A DNA stretch of 64,000 nt from Ascoidea asiatica (lineage: Eukaryota > Ascomycota > Saccharomycetes > Ascoideales > Ascoideaceae): positions 1,277,934 to 1,341,933 of the forward strand of contig BCKQ01000003.1 of the NCBI GenBank assembly GCA_001600695.1. Reading direction: 5' to 3'. The translations under genes and the position numbers were made by a program. The notes under the pieces are model-generated. The model was not told where the DNA came from, did not search any database, and worked only from the letters and a program-made list of their open reading frames with translations. Shown here one piece after another: positions 10,566 to 22,500 of the stretch (its first letter is position 1; each line of letters starts with the position of its first letter).

Positions 10566-11173
10566 CTTTTTATATTTTTTTTGGGGATAGTAAAAATTAA
10601 CTCAGATATTATTGAAGATATTGTGATTATATAAAAATACCACTGTAGTTCTTTTGAGATTTTCTTATATGAAAAACTTAAAAAAAAAGCTTTGATCATT
10701 TTAATTCAATAGGATTTATTCAGTAGTTTAAATACAAAAATTTCTGCATCAAAGCAATCTAAATTGGAAACCCTTTTGCGATGAAATTGAATTTCAATGT
10801 CCTTTGAAGAATATTTTTGTAGAGGCTGATTGAGCGAATTGACTGAAATTATTCGAGAAAGCAATGATCGGTACTTAAGAAGCTAGTATGATTCCCATTT
10901 GAGAAGAGCTGTTTCCCATCTAATTAAAAAAAAATTTTTATCATTGCATTACAGTACTATTTTCCTAGTAGAATGCTTTTTTCTTTAGATTTTTTGCATT
11001 TTATTTTTATTTATTTTTGTTTATAGTCATGTATAAATTATATAATATAAATTAAGTTGAATGCGCCTTTCCAGCCAATCAAAGCCCGTCCTCGTAAGCT
11101 CAGAGGGGCTTATATGTAATTAGGTTCTTTATTCAAGTCCAGAAAAGCTTAGCCAACGCTGCAAACTGACATT
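10566..11173. promoter_or_regulatory. Promoter region of the Lys-Thr repeat protein
   Basis: 608 A/T-rich bases with one less A/T-rich patch at about 11060-11165 that includes CCAATCA (11075-11081). No frame is present. Nothing specific is recognised beyond the CCAAT word. Confidence 0.35.
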
Positions 11174-11545
11174 TTAAAAGAATAAAGAATAGAAAAAAAA
11201 TATTATATACATGAAATAATTCATTTTAAATGAAGTATTATTACAAGCACCATTTGAAGTAGAACCAGAACCATATCTAGTTTTATGTTTAGTTTTATGT
11301 TTGGTTTTATGTCTAAATTTTCTTTTAACCAATTTATTATCACTTTTCTGTTTTATTGTTTTTTCTTGATTTTGTCTCAGATCTTCAATTATTTCTCCAT
11401 CAAACTCTAAATTTTTACTTGAAATACCATTAAATAACTTTAAACTAGAATTTTCAACTGTAGAACATTCATCTAAGCTAAATAATGTGATTAAAACAAT
11501 TGCAGAAAAAAGAATATGAAAACAATAATTTTTCAAGAACAACAT
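11174..11545 (-). CDS. Small GPI-like surface protein with Lys-His-Lys-Thr repeats
   Basis: The 123-residue product has a hydrophobic N-terminus (about residues 6-24) as in a signal peptide, a short polar middle, then a basic run of KHKT units (about residues 76-89) and a GSGSTSNGACNN spacer. It ends with a strongly hydrophobic C-terminus of about 15 aromatic-rich residues, as in a GPI signal. The order of signal, basic K/T repeat, Ser/Gly/Asn spacer and hydrophobic end mirrors the neighbour at 9990-10565. The spacing between the two is about 600 bases, on the same strand. No function is assigned. An alternative is a small two-span membrane protein. Confidence 0.55.
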   Translation of the reverse strand: MLFLKNYCFHILFSAIVLITLFSLDECSTVENSSLKLFNGISSKNLEFDGEIIEDLRQNQEKTIKQKSDNKLVKRKFRHKTKHKTKHKTRYGSGSTSNGACNNTSFKMNYFMYIIFFFYSLFF

Positions 11546-12103
11546 TTTTCAATTTGAATTCGATTAATTAATAGATCTTAATAATTCTATAAACTAATAA
11601 TATTTTATAATAATATTCAAAAGGGATCTATAAAAGAAAAATAGACAAATATTGCGATATTTATAAATCATTCATATGAGATTTGAATAATTACAAAATA
11701 GGTTTCAATAATAACTTCAGCCTCTTTAATATCAATATCAGAGTCCACTTTTCTATATGTACTCATATGCTTATATACTTGCCTAAATTTCATTCTGAGC
11801 CAGATTCGATTACTTAACTAAATTGCTTTTGTAAAACATTTAATACATTTTTATGTATATAAAAAATTGTCTATTTAATATAATTGAAGACTAGCTATAA
11901 AATAAAAAAGAAATTAGAAAGCAAAATGAAAAGCCTCAAGCAAACATAAAGATAAAATGAAAACAAAAAATAAAAAATATAAAATAATAAAATAAACAAT
12001 AAATAATAAACAATAAATAATAAACAATAAACAATAAACAATAAAAAGTAAACAAACAATCTATAAAACATAAGTATTATTCAATTAAGAATAAATAAAT
12101 ACT
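11546..12103. other. Intergenic region with A/T-rich 3' repeats of the first glucanase gene
   Basis: The right half (about 11990-12050) is an irregular repeat of AATAAACAATAAA-type units just past the stop codon of the glucanase gene, suited to 3'-end formation. The left part is the upstream region of the 11174-11545 gene. No reading frame is present. Confidence 0.35.
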
Positions 12104-13699
12104 TTAACTAGAAAAATTACAGATATCTGTGAATTTTCTATCATCAAAAGGCTGTGGAAAAAGATCATATTCAATTAATTTTTGCATATCCCATTGTACA
12201 GAATCATTCATTTTCCAATTCCAAAATATCCATCCATTACTACCATATTCAAATGCATCTAGTTGAGCTTCAATAAATTGTCTTGTTTCATTTTTCATTT
12301 CATTTGTCCATGTATCATAACTATTATCATAAGGTGAATCATCACTACTATCCCAAGCTGCTGTAAATTCTCCAGCTACATAAGTATCTGTTGATTCAAG
12401 TTTTTTTAAATTATTTCCCCAAGTACAAACTCCAGTTGTAATAAGTTCATCAAATGATAAACCATCATATGAACTGTCATAAAGAACATAAAAATGACTA
12501 TCATATATTATATTTGTATATTCTGTTTTATCACTCATAAAATCATCCCAATATCCTAACCATTCATAAGCATCATGTAAAACTATAGTAGAATCAGTTA
12601 AGGCTAAATCATCTCTAACAACTTCATACATATCTTCATAAAATGTCTTTAAATGATCTTCGGTCATAGATTGAGATGACATTATTGGTTCATTTAATAA
12701 TTCAATTCCAGCAATAACATCTTCATATTCTCCACCACCATATGTATTAAAAATATCTTTCAATATTGTTTTAGCCAAATCAGTATTATTAGTTAATGAA
12801 AATTCAAATAAATCAGTACAACCAGAATTATCATATCCATTTTGAGATCCTGGAGCACCATGTAAATCAATCCAAACTTTTAAATCATGATTTCTAGCCC
12901 AACCAATAGCATTTGCAAGATAAGTTGTTTGAGAACCTTTATAATATGGATCATTATCTAATTTTTCATAAGCCCAATAACCTATTGGAATTCTAACTAA
13001 ATTAAGTCCAACATTTTTAATATCAATAAAATCTTGTTCAGTAATAAATGTTGAAAAATGTTTTTCCAATAATTCTTTTGTTTTATCTTGTCCTAAAGTT
13101 TCACTGAAATGATATTCATCATTTGGAATATTATCATAAGAATCAAAATTATCAGTTGAGAATAAATCAGAATTAATAAATCTTTCAATTAAAAGCCAAC
13201 CACCGAGATTCACACCTCGTATTATTTCACTTGAATCATTTGTTGAAGATGAGACTGAACTTTGACTTGTTGTTGAAGTTTGAAAAGTTATTGAAGATTG
13301 AATTTCTGAGGATGTTGATTGAATTTCTGAGAATGTTGGTTGACTTTCTGATGTTGTTACTTGTAATTCCCATGATGTTGTCAGACTCTTTAATGATGTT
13401 ATCTGAGTTTCCAATGATATTGTTTGAATATATGAAGTTGTTTGAGTATCTAAAGTCGTCTGAGTATCTAAAGTTGTCTGAGTTTCTGATGTTATTTGAG
13501 CTTCTGCTGCTCCCTGAGTTTCTGTTATTATCTGGACTGGAGCTGTTGCTTGAATTGTTGCTGTTGATCTAAATGTTTCTGTTACGGTTTGAACTATTAT
13601 ATTTCCATTATCTGCCAAAGCAATAGGAGAAGCATTTATAAGTTTAATTAAATTTATAGGTATTATTATAAAAATACCAAACAACATTTTTGTTTTCAT
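12104..13699 (-). CDS. EXG1: Exo-1,3-beta-glucanase (GH5) with a Ser/Thr stalk
   Basis: The 531-residue product hydrolyses 1,3-beta-glucan from chain ends during wall remodelling. A signal peptide (about residues 1-24) precedes a Ser/Thr/Gln-rich stalk (about 35-155) with repeated TQTT/ETQ units. The GH5 barrel starts at RGVNLGGW (161-168). It has the IPIGYWAYE and DLHGAPGSQNG blocks, the acid/base Glu337 in ELLNEP, the DSHFYV block and the nucleophile Glu444 in AGEFTAAW. It ends shortly after GWIFWNWKM, WDMQKL and FPQPF. The start is taken at the ATG at 13697-13699, because the upstream extension begins with TTG. The core is very similar to the 17239-18597 product. No GPI tail is seen, so it is probably secreted or wall-held. 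Confidence 0.93.
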   Translation of the reverse strand: MKTKMLFGIFIIIPINLIKLINASPIALADNGNIIVQTVTETFRSTATIQATAPVQIITETQGAAEAQITSETQTTLDTQTTLDTQTTSYIQTISLETQITSLKSLTTSWELQVTTSESQPTFSEIQSTSSEIQSSITFQTSTTSQSSVSSSTNDSSEIIRGVNLGGWLLIERFINSDLFSTDNFDSYDNIPNDEYHFSETLGQDKTKELLEKHFSTFITEQDFIDIKNVGLNLVRIPIGYWAYEKLDNDPYYKGSQTTYLANAIGWARNHDLKVWIDLHGAPGSQNGYDNSGCTDLFEFSLTNNTDLAKTILKDIFNTYGGGEYEDVIAGIELLNEPIMSSQSMTEDHLKTFYEDMYEVVRDDLALTDSTIVLHDAYEWLGYWDDFMSDKTEYTNIIYDSHFYVLYDSSYDGLSFDELITTGVCTWGNNLKKLESTDTYVAGEFTAAWDSSDDSPYDNSYDTWTNEMKNETRQFIEAQLDAFEYGSNGWIFWNWKMNDSVQWDMQKLIEYDLFPQPFDDRKFTDICNFSS

Positions 13700-15212
13700 A
13701 TTATATAGTGATATACTTGTTTGATTTTTCAATTTTGAATCTTAGTTTTAATTTTTATGATTGATAATTTTTTTCAAGAAAAGAATATTTTGTAAAAGCC
13801 AGAAAAAGAAAAAAAAATTGAAAAATAAAAAGGAATTCTGGAGCTTTATAAAGAATTACAAAATACTTTCAAAATTATCAAAATTATGGCTTAAAAGAGA
13901 TAACCATTATTTAATATTGTTCATTTAGTTTCTTTTACAATCATTTGGAGATTTTTTTTAACTAATCTAGACGACATGTTCGTCATGTTCCTGAATAATT
14001 CTAGATAGAGAGAAAAGCACACCCACCATTTTTTTATGAAAAAACTTTACAATAATACTTAAAATGATTTATTTAATTCCTTTTTGCCAAGCATTATATT
14101 AAAATCCAATACAAATTATTTAATTAATTAACCTTCATTTTTAAACCAAAATAGTAATAATGATAATTAATTGCAAATCTAGGTTTTCTAGATAAAATGT
14201 GTAACAAGTAGTAAACTGTAATCAAATTAATAGTGCCTTCATATATTATTCAATAAGTGGCCTGCTTCAAGCTATTAAATGATTATTTCGTCTATTTTAG
14301 GAGAAAGTATTGAAAGAGATTTTAAGTAATAAATATACTAATTTTGATTTAAATTGTTAATTCCAGTTGGGTGGTTAAACTTCTCCAAACCTTATTTGAA
14401 CCTTGGAAAAAGTTAACTTCTAGGCTTATTGGCCTTTAAACTCACTGATTTTTTTAGAATGTCATCATTTGAATCCATTTAAACAACTTATTTAATAATT
14501 AACCAACTCCTGATTAAAAACACCAAGCAAATCCCTTTCATTTTTTTATGTTCTGACAGATCAAACACCAAAAACCATCATACCAAGCATACCAACCAGC
14601 TTTTCTCTGTCTGCTTATTCCTTTTAAGTCATTGCAGCCTGTATTGTTTCCAAATTCAAATCAATTTGGGTGCCTGATTCTAAAAAGACGAGAGTGAAAA
14701 ATTCAGCTTTTTGAAATCGTTTTTGAAATGGAAATTTAAAATTGGTGTGAATTTTCCCTTTTTGTGACGCGTCTCGGCAAACACGCGAAAATCCAAACCT
14801 TTTTTTTGCGTTTCAGACCCAAAACAGCCACTGCAAGCACACAAAATAAAATAATCACCACAAATTAATATAAAATAAAGGGCAAGTGTTTAGCTATTTG
14901 GATAATTCTCAGTCGAATCAATAAAAACCAGTTCGATTCACCACCAGAGTTTCAAAGAACATTTTATGGCTATAGTAGAAAACAAAAGCCCAGTTGAACT
15001 ACAATGGGAAGCAATATAATATAAGATAGATCAATTATTTTGAAACAACAGGTTATCAAATCAAAATCTCAGGTTCTTGTTATTATGTAATGGTTGAAAT
15101 AGACTTTTATTGATTTTCAAAATGATAATGTATTATTGTGAAGTTACATCAAGAATACTGAAAAATATATAGATTTAAATATTCACAAATCAGAAATTAG
15201 AGAGAACATCCA
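13700..15212. promoter_or_regulatory. 1.5 kb upstream region of the first glucanase gene
   Basis: No reading frame is present. 14,560-14,960 is less A/T-rich and contains ACGCGT (14767-14772) and a second CACGCG word (14780-14785). The remainder is A/T-rich. It lies between the glucanase start and the 3' end of the LRR gene. Confidence 0.35.
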
Positions 15213-16786
15213 TTATATATACAATTTCAAATCATTAAGATTATGAAAAGAAATTTTGAAAATCTCATTGTCACTGATAATTAGTTTTTTTAAAAATTTC
15301 AGTTTTTTGGCTTTATTAGATATAATTGAATCAATACTTCTTAATCTATTTGAAGATAAATCAATTTCTCTAATATTGATTAATTTACAATTTTTATTAA
15401 CTTTAAATTTTTTAATATTATTTCTTTTTATTGATAATTTCTTCAAATTTGAAAAATTATTAATTATAATTGAACAATCTTTCAAACAATTATCTGATAA
15501 ATCTAAAGTTTCTAAATTGATCAAATTAGTTAATTCCTTTGGAATTTCATTAATTAAATTTTTAGATAAGTTTAACATTTTTAAATTTCTTAAATGAAAT
15601 ATATTATCAATTTTTGCAATTTCATTGTTTGATAAAATTAAAACTTCTAAATTAATTTGATTTTCAAGACTTGATGAAGAAATTTCTGAGATTTCTTGAT
15701 TTGATAATTCAAGAATTGCAAGAGATTTTAAATTGTTTAAATTTTCAATTTTTTGAATTTTATATAAAATTGTTTTTTCATTATCAATATTATTATTATT
15801 ATTATTGTTATTATAAATAAAATCATTAGGATTATTTGAAATACCATTGATTGATAAAACTTGTAAATTAATTAAATTATCGAGTTTTTCCAATTTTGTA
15901 ATTTTATTTCCAGTTAAATCAAGTCTTTTTAAATTGATTAATTCATCTAAATTTAACTCGATTTATTGTCCTGATTTAATTTCTCTAAATTTATTAAATT
16001 TTCTAAATTTTTAATTTCTTTAATTTTACTTCTATTATAATCTAAAATTCTTAAATGGCCTAGATTTCTTAAATATACTATTCGAGATATTGTTAAATTT
16101 AAACTAATTAAATCAGTACAATAAATCGAGTTAAATATAGATAAATAATCAATTTCTTTATCTAAAGCAATTGAAATATGTTTTAAATTTTCATAATTTG
16201 ACAAAATGTAAAATAAATTTGGAATTAAAAGTTCATCATTGTATCTTAAAACCATGCCTTTAAAAAATAAAACACCCTCATATGAGCGACCAGCAAATTC
16301 TATTTCCAAATTTTCAACATTATTAAAGGATTTAAAAAATTTATTAAGTTGAATCAAGTCTTTATAAATTGAAAACCCCATTGTGGTTGTAAATGTTAAT
16401 GTTGGAACATATTTGAATGAATTTAATAATTGAGAATTTTCAATTTCTATTCTCTCTTTAGAAAAACTTGGCAAAAAGAAACCACCCTTATTGATAAATA
16501 TATTTTTCAAATCTGAAAATAATATTCTGATCTTTGATTTATCTAATTTATCTTCATCTGAAGAATCTCTGAAATTAATTTGAAAATATTTTGAACACTC
16601 TTTCACAATATTAGGATTAGAAGAAAGTGAAAAAAGAAGACATAATTCAAATGAAAATTCCTCAATTATCAATTGAAGAATATGAACTGGTAAATTCAAT
16701 CTATTTAACATGATTTCATTAGGAATTGAATTATTTATTGATTTACTGTTTTGAAAGGTAAACACTTTGTTTTTTTTCGTTGTCAT
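15213..16786 (-). pseudogene. F-box-like leucine-rich-repeat gene split by a frameshift
   Basis: Two minus-strand frames, 15953-16786 (277 codons) and 15213-15893 (226 codons), make one continuous LRR protein. The first begins MTTKKNKVF and has an F-box-like segment, with LPVHILQLIIEEF and CLLFSLSSNP at about residues 32-57. It continues into LRR-like units ending in NLENLINLEKLN, then stops at 15953-15955. In a second frame the LRR pattern resumes at once, upstream of that frame's first ATG, with the ELNLDELINL segment, and continues for about nine repeats. A single-base loss in a short A run near 15,960-15,966 would explain the split. Either the gene is dead or the assembly has an indel error. 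F-box/LRR proteins usually select SCF ubiquitin-ligase substrates. The target is unknown. Confidence 0.7.
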
Positions 16787-17238
16787 TTTTCACCGAAATT
16801 TCTCTTTCATTTTCTTTATAAAGGGTCTTTTCGAACTCTGATTCGGATAAATTTTTAAATAAACTTCAAAGAATAATACAAAGAAACAAAGTTATGTCTT
16901 TAATCAATCCATTCAATTATTTCGAGTAAAACATTAATATTAGTATGAGAGTTTTGTGTTAAATAGGAATAAATTGTCTATCTGTTGCATATCATTTATG
17001 TTATATTATTAAGAAAGTGGAAATTACACTTTGTACCTATCAAAAATCCTATTATAATTCGGTTGAACTGTTTTCAAATAAACAACTTCTATAACATTTT
17101 AGGGTTGTGTCTTTTATTTTCTGGAACGTACTAAATTTAAATTATAATTTATTATAATAAATTCTAAGAAAATGTCTATATCTTACAAAAATATAAAAAA
17201 AAGGTTTTAATAATACAAAGTTAAAAGAAATGTTTTTA
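16787..17238. promoter_or_regulatory. Upstream region of the LRR gene and 3' end of the second glucanase gene
   Basis: 452 A/T-rich bases with no frame and no recognised site. Confidence 0.3.
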
Positions 17239-18597
17239 TTAACTGGAATAATCACATTTACTAGAGAATTTCCTATCATCAAAAGGCTGTGGGAAAAGAT
17301 CATATTCAATTAATTTTTGCATATCCCATTGTACAGAATTATCCATTTTCCAATTCCAAAATATCCAACCATATCCACCATATTCAAAAGCATCTAATTG
17401 AGCTTCAATGAATTGTCTTGTTTCATTTTTCATTTCATCAGTCCATTTATCATAATCTTCATTATATTTTGAATCTGAATTAGAATCCCAAGCAGCAGTA
17501 AATTCTCCAGCAATAAATTTATCTGTAAGATTATTTAAATTATTACCCCAATCACAAACTGCAGTATTAATTTTCTCATCAAATGTCATATTTTTATAAT
17601 AATCATTATATAAAACATAAAAATGACTATCATATAAAATATTTTTATAATCATCATCATTATTCATAAAATCATTCCACCAACCTAATGATTGATAAGC
17701 ATCATGAAAAATAATATTTGTTGAAGTTTGATTTAAATCACTTCTTACAACATCATACATATCTTCATAAAATCCTTTAAGATGATCTTCAGTCATTGAT
17801 TCAGTTGAAATTATTGGTTCATTTAATAACTCAATTCCTGCAATAACATCTTCATAATCTTCTCCACCATAAGTATCAAAAATTTGTTGTAATATTTTTT
17901 TAGTTAATGCAGTATTATTATCTTTAGAAAATTCATATAAATCAGTACAACCAGAATTATCATATCCATTTTGAGAACCTGGAGCACCATGTAAATCAAT
18001 CCAAACATTTAAATCATAAGATCTTGCCCATCCAATAGCTTTATTTAAATAAGTTGTTTGAGAACCTTTATAATATGGATCATTATCTAATTTTTCATAA
18101 GCCCAATAACCTATTGGAATTCTAACTAAATTTATTCCAACATCTTTAATTTTTTCAAAATCACTTTCATTGATGAATGTTTTGAAATGCTTTTCCATAA
18201 TTTCTTCAGATTTATTTTGACCTAAAATTTCTGAAAAATGATATTCATCTTTAGGTATACTATTTTCATTTTTAAAATTATCAGTTGAAAATAAATTTGA
18301 ATTAATGAAATTTTCTAAAGTTAACCAACCTCCAAGATTAACTCCTCTTACAGGATTATCTTTACTATATTCAAAAGAATTGGATATAGCTACTTTAGTG
18401 GTTTTACTTTTATTATCATCATCATTATCTATTGTTTTAATTATTTTAGGGTATAATTCAGATTTTTCTGGTTTTCCATTACTATATTGGATAAATTCAC
18501 CTTCTTGACTTCTTTTAAAAAATATAAATGGGGCAGCTTCAATTATTGTAAGATAAGTGTTAACAAAAAAGATTATTATTGTTATTATTAAAATCAT
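17239..18597 (-). CDS. EXG1: Exo-1,3-beta-glucanase (GH5), short form
   Basis: The 452-residue product is a close paralogue of the 12104-13699 enzyme, with the same wall-glucan role. It has a hydrophobic signal at about residues 1-21 and a Lys-Arg pair at 28-29, a plausible Kex2-type maturation site as known for Exg1. The short pro-region has no Ser/Thr stalk. The GH5 barrel runs from RGVNLGGW (84-91) through DLHGAPGSQNG, the acid/base Glu260 in ELLNEP and the nucleophile Glu365 in AGEFTAAW to the FPQPFDDRKF end. Several long blocks are identical to the first copy. Length and layout match classical Exg1 better than the stalked copy does. The ATG at 18595-18597 opens the signal. Confidence 0.93.
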   Translation of the reverse strand: MILIITIIIFFVNTYLTIIEAAPFIFFKRSQEGEFIQYSNGKPEKSELYPKIIKTIDNDDDNKSKTTKVAISNSFEYSKDNPVRGVNLGGWLTLENFINSNLFSTDNFKNENSIPKDEYHFSEILGQNKSEEIMEKHFKTFINESDFEKIKDVGINLVRIPIGYWAYEKLDNDPYYKGSQTTYLNKAIGWARSYDLNVWIDLHGAPGSQNGYDNSGCTDLYEFSKDNNTALTKKILQQIFDTYGGEDYEDVIAGIELLNEPIISTESMTEDHLKGFYEDMYDVVRSDLNQTSTNIIFHDAYQSLGWWNDFMNNDDDYKNILYDSHFYVLYNDYYKNMTFDEKINTAVCDWGNNLNNLTDKFIAGEFTAAWDSNSDSKYNEDYDKWTDEMKNETRQFIEAQLDAFEYGGYGWIFWNWKMDNSVQWDMQKLIEYDLFPQPFDDRKFSSKCDYSS

Positions 18598-19589
18598 TAT
18601 TTATTATATTATGTAAAATGGTATGTAAGAAAAAGAACAAAGAAATCAATATGGAAAAAAAAAGAAAAACAATAAAGACTAAGACTCATTTTCAGAGTTT
18701 CAAGCTCTTGACTTCTTTTTAGAAAAGGGTGCAAGTTTTCTTTAATTTATACAATTGGTACCTTGTTTCCTGACTTAAAAGGGAAGAAATGATTGAGACT
18801 CAAAATCTGTATTCTAAAATATTTTTTTTTTGATCAATGAGATCTATGAAATCTATTTTTTTTTTTTTCATTAAAAGATTATTTAAAATTTAGCCTTCTT
18901 TTGTGAAATATTTCAATTCTATTGGTTAAAATTAAACAAAGAATCATTGTCCCTTAAAAAAAGAGATTAATTTTGCCTACTTTGTCTACGATAAGAAGTC
19001 TTCAGACTTATAAAAAAATAGGCTAAATAGAGGCGATACAGGAAAATTGTCGTTACGCACCAATTTCCAGGCATATTTGTTCTGGATTGTGAGACATTAG
19101 CCAAAGAAATATTATATACAACTAGGAAAGCTAGCACGCCTGCTTCATGGTGGGCTATTCTTCCTAATTGTTGGTAAATTTTGGCTATGAATTTGGGATT
19201 GTTACAATTTTTAGTCTTACTTTTAGATTCTGGAGATTTTTCTTCAATTCTTTGTTAAAAAGCTGAATAAAATGTTTTTTTTTAGGCTCAGATTTTCAGG
19301 GTACAAAACAAGCTGGGGCAAGTAACTACTGACAGTGTCCCATATTCCTAAAATACTGGTTATTTAGGAGGAAACGAGAATAATTTAGGGACAGAACCTA
19401 TTTCATCAGATTTTGTCTAATTTTTCTAAATTTCGACTGGAGGCCTAGACCTTTTTTCAAATCAGTTGAATTATTGAAGCTACAACTACAGAATTATGAA
19501 AAAGATGTTTTTTTTTAAGATTTGCATATTTTTTTTGAATTTTTATTATTTTTGATAATTTTTTTTTGTTTTTGTTTTCTATATATAAT
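18598..19589. promoter_or_regulatory. Upstream region of the short glucanase and 3' end of PAN2
   Basis: 992 bases without a frame. The middle (about 19,020-19,440) is less A/T-rich, and T runs flank both ends. No specific site is recognised. Confidence 0.3.
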
Positions 19590-22500
19590 TTAATTTTTTG
19601 GTGGGGGTTTGAACCTTAACCTTTGTCCCTGATAATATATATCATCTAATACTCTGTCAAAATCTCCAATTGCCTTTAATTCTAAATATTTCTTGTATAA
19701 TCGAAGTGCTGATAATGCATCTTCAATTGAATCATGATTACCTTGTTGAACATCTGAATTTAATAAAATATATGATAAAAATTTTAATGATAATTTTCTT
19801 TTTTGATCAGGTTTAAAATAAAGTTCAATTGTATCTCTAACTTGATCTTTTGGTACTTGAATATTAATAATTCTAAAATCATTTGTTAATCCATGTCCAA
19901 TAAATACACATCCTAATTGTAAAAGTAACCATAATTTCCTGAATGCAACTTCAAGATAAACTAATGGTCTTTTACTTATTGCAGGATTTAAATCTCCTCT
20001 TTCAATTCCAGAAAATTTTGTAACATAATCTGCAATTTCTGATCTTGTTACAATATAATCATCAATAAATGGAATTCCTTCTTTTGGTCCATTATCTCCT
20101 CTAATTACAGAAACTCTGGCTAATGATTGTTTTTGAGGTTTTAAAACTGATCTTGTTCCATCACTTCTTAATTCAACTTCTTCTGGTACTAATGTTACAA
20201 ATTCTGCATCAATAGCTACTAATGTTCCAGGAACTGGAGCTTCTTCTCTTGTTAATAATTCATATTCAATAATTTTACCTTCTCTTGTTCCTTGTGCAAA
20301 AAAATCTTTATATAAAATTTCATCATTTATATCTTTTCCTAAATCATAATTAAATTCTTTTGTAGCTTGTATACTTTGATAAATTAATACAACTGGAGTT
20401 TTCCACCAATAACTTAAATTAAATACTTCTTCTTCACGTATTGGCATTACAAGAAAATCATTGAATAAATACCATTTATATGAATTATTTCCTTTATTTT
20501 CATCATATATTTTTATAAAAGAAACTAAATGTGAACTTTCTTCATTATTTCCTGAAATTTCTGCAACATATCCAATCATTTCATATCTTATAATTTCATT
20601 ATTATAATTTTTTTTATTAAATCTATTAGAATTTTTAATTGGTGAACTCAGTCCTGATAAATTATCATTTGGAAAATCAAAATTATCAGGTATTGAATTT
20701 GATGATCCTGGTCTATGACCCATATTAAAATCATTAAAATTTGCTTTTAATATTGGTCTTTGTGAAGTATTAGATAATTTTGCATAAAATTCTCTACAAA
20801 GCCAATTTTTTGGTTGTTGATTTTTTGGATAATATATTTTTTTACTAATTGATTGACGAATTTCATTCCATTCATCTTTTGTGATATTTAAATTCATTGT
20901 TAAAACTTTTGGTAAATTTCTTATTATTCTTGTAGTTTCCATAGGTTGATATTTTTGACATTTTTCACACCAACCTCTTGTTGTTGATGATCTATTCATA
21001 GAATTTTCAATATATGGAAGAATTGATGCAGGTACATTATTATGACTTTTATTTAAATTTTGATAAAAAAAATTTGGTGATTCATTATATCTTAAATTAG
21101 AAGATGTAGTTATAGGAGCAAATACATCTAATGAAAATATTATTTCATATTTTTGTTTAATAAGTTTACAACTACTAGTTTGAACTTGACTTTCTAAATC
21201 TAATCCACAAATACTTTCAATAGTTGAATTAGTTTTATTATTAAATTTTTGAATTTTTTTGATTTTTAATTTTTTTTTAAATCCACTTTTATCTTCTTCT
21301 TTTTTATTTAATGAATATGAATCATAAGTCATAGATGAATAATCACTAGTTTCATTATTACAACTATCATTTAAATCATTTTCTTTAATGGAAGAATTTG
21401 AAGAATCAGTATTTATATCATCATAATTATTATCCATTTGATTTTTTTTAACTTTTATTTTAAATTCATTTTGTTTTTTTTCATCATAAGATAATCTATT
21501 TAAAAAAAATCTATTAAAACTTTGAATTAAATTTTTTAAATAATTTTCTTCAGAATCATTTTGATTAGAAATTTTAAATTTTAAATCATCATTATAATTA
21601 ACAAGACCTAAAGCTAAAGCTTGAGGATTTGAAGAAAAAATAATTTGAAAATTATAAGGTCTACAATGTTTACCTTTTGCTTTTATAATCATATCAAGAA
21701 GGTAACCATATTCAGTTAAAATTGAACTTATATGACCTGGAGAATAAGATTTATTATTTGCTTCAATAATTTCAGAAGATAAATAATCATATTTTAAATT
21801 ATGTAAAACAAAATTAAAAATTTCTGGTATAAATCTATAAATTTGTAAAATTGGATTAATATATGAATTTTCAATATTAGTTTCTAAACCAGAATATTTT
21901 TTTGATTTATTATAAAAATTAAAATCAAAATCATTTATACCAAATTTTGAATATAAAATTTCAAGTTTTTTAAAAGCTCTTGGAATTTCATTTGGATTTT
22001 CTTTTGAATTTTCAATTTGAAATATTTTATCTTTTATTGATAATTCATCATCATCATAATCATAATCTGAAGATGAATAACCATCAGATTCAGAACTTTG
22101 ATTTTCAATTGCAATTATATTATTATTATTATTATTATCTTTATTTGAATTATTTTTTTTATTAAATTTATCTTTATTTTCATTTTTTGATAATTTAGTT
22201 GAATTAGAACCAATACTATTAAATGAAAAATCTTTTTCATTATCCATAAAATTAATATTTTCAGTGTTGGTATTATTATTATTATTATTATTATCAATAA
22301 AATTATGAGCAGAATGTTTTTTAATTGATTTTTCAGAAATAAATTTTGGTACTGGTAAATTTTTTTTTTTTGATTTATCTAAAGATTCATAAATTTGATA
22401 TAAATTTCTTGGACCATATTTAAGTTTATCATAATTTACAAATGAAATTCCATCAATTTTTTTTGATTTTAATAATAATTCATTATCAATTTTTTTTGGT

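Noticed and set aside
14900-14960. GTTCGATTC resembling a tRNA B box (also GGTTCAAATTC near 45,072)
   Set aside because: No matching T-stem, no A box at the right distance and no cloverleaf could be drawn.
22115-22297. Poly-Ile frames opposite or beside Asn-rich genes (also 30698-31099, 34454-34780)
   Set aside because: AAT and ATT repeats of the Asn-rich genes read in another frame.
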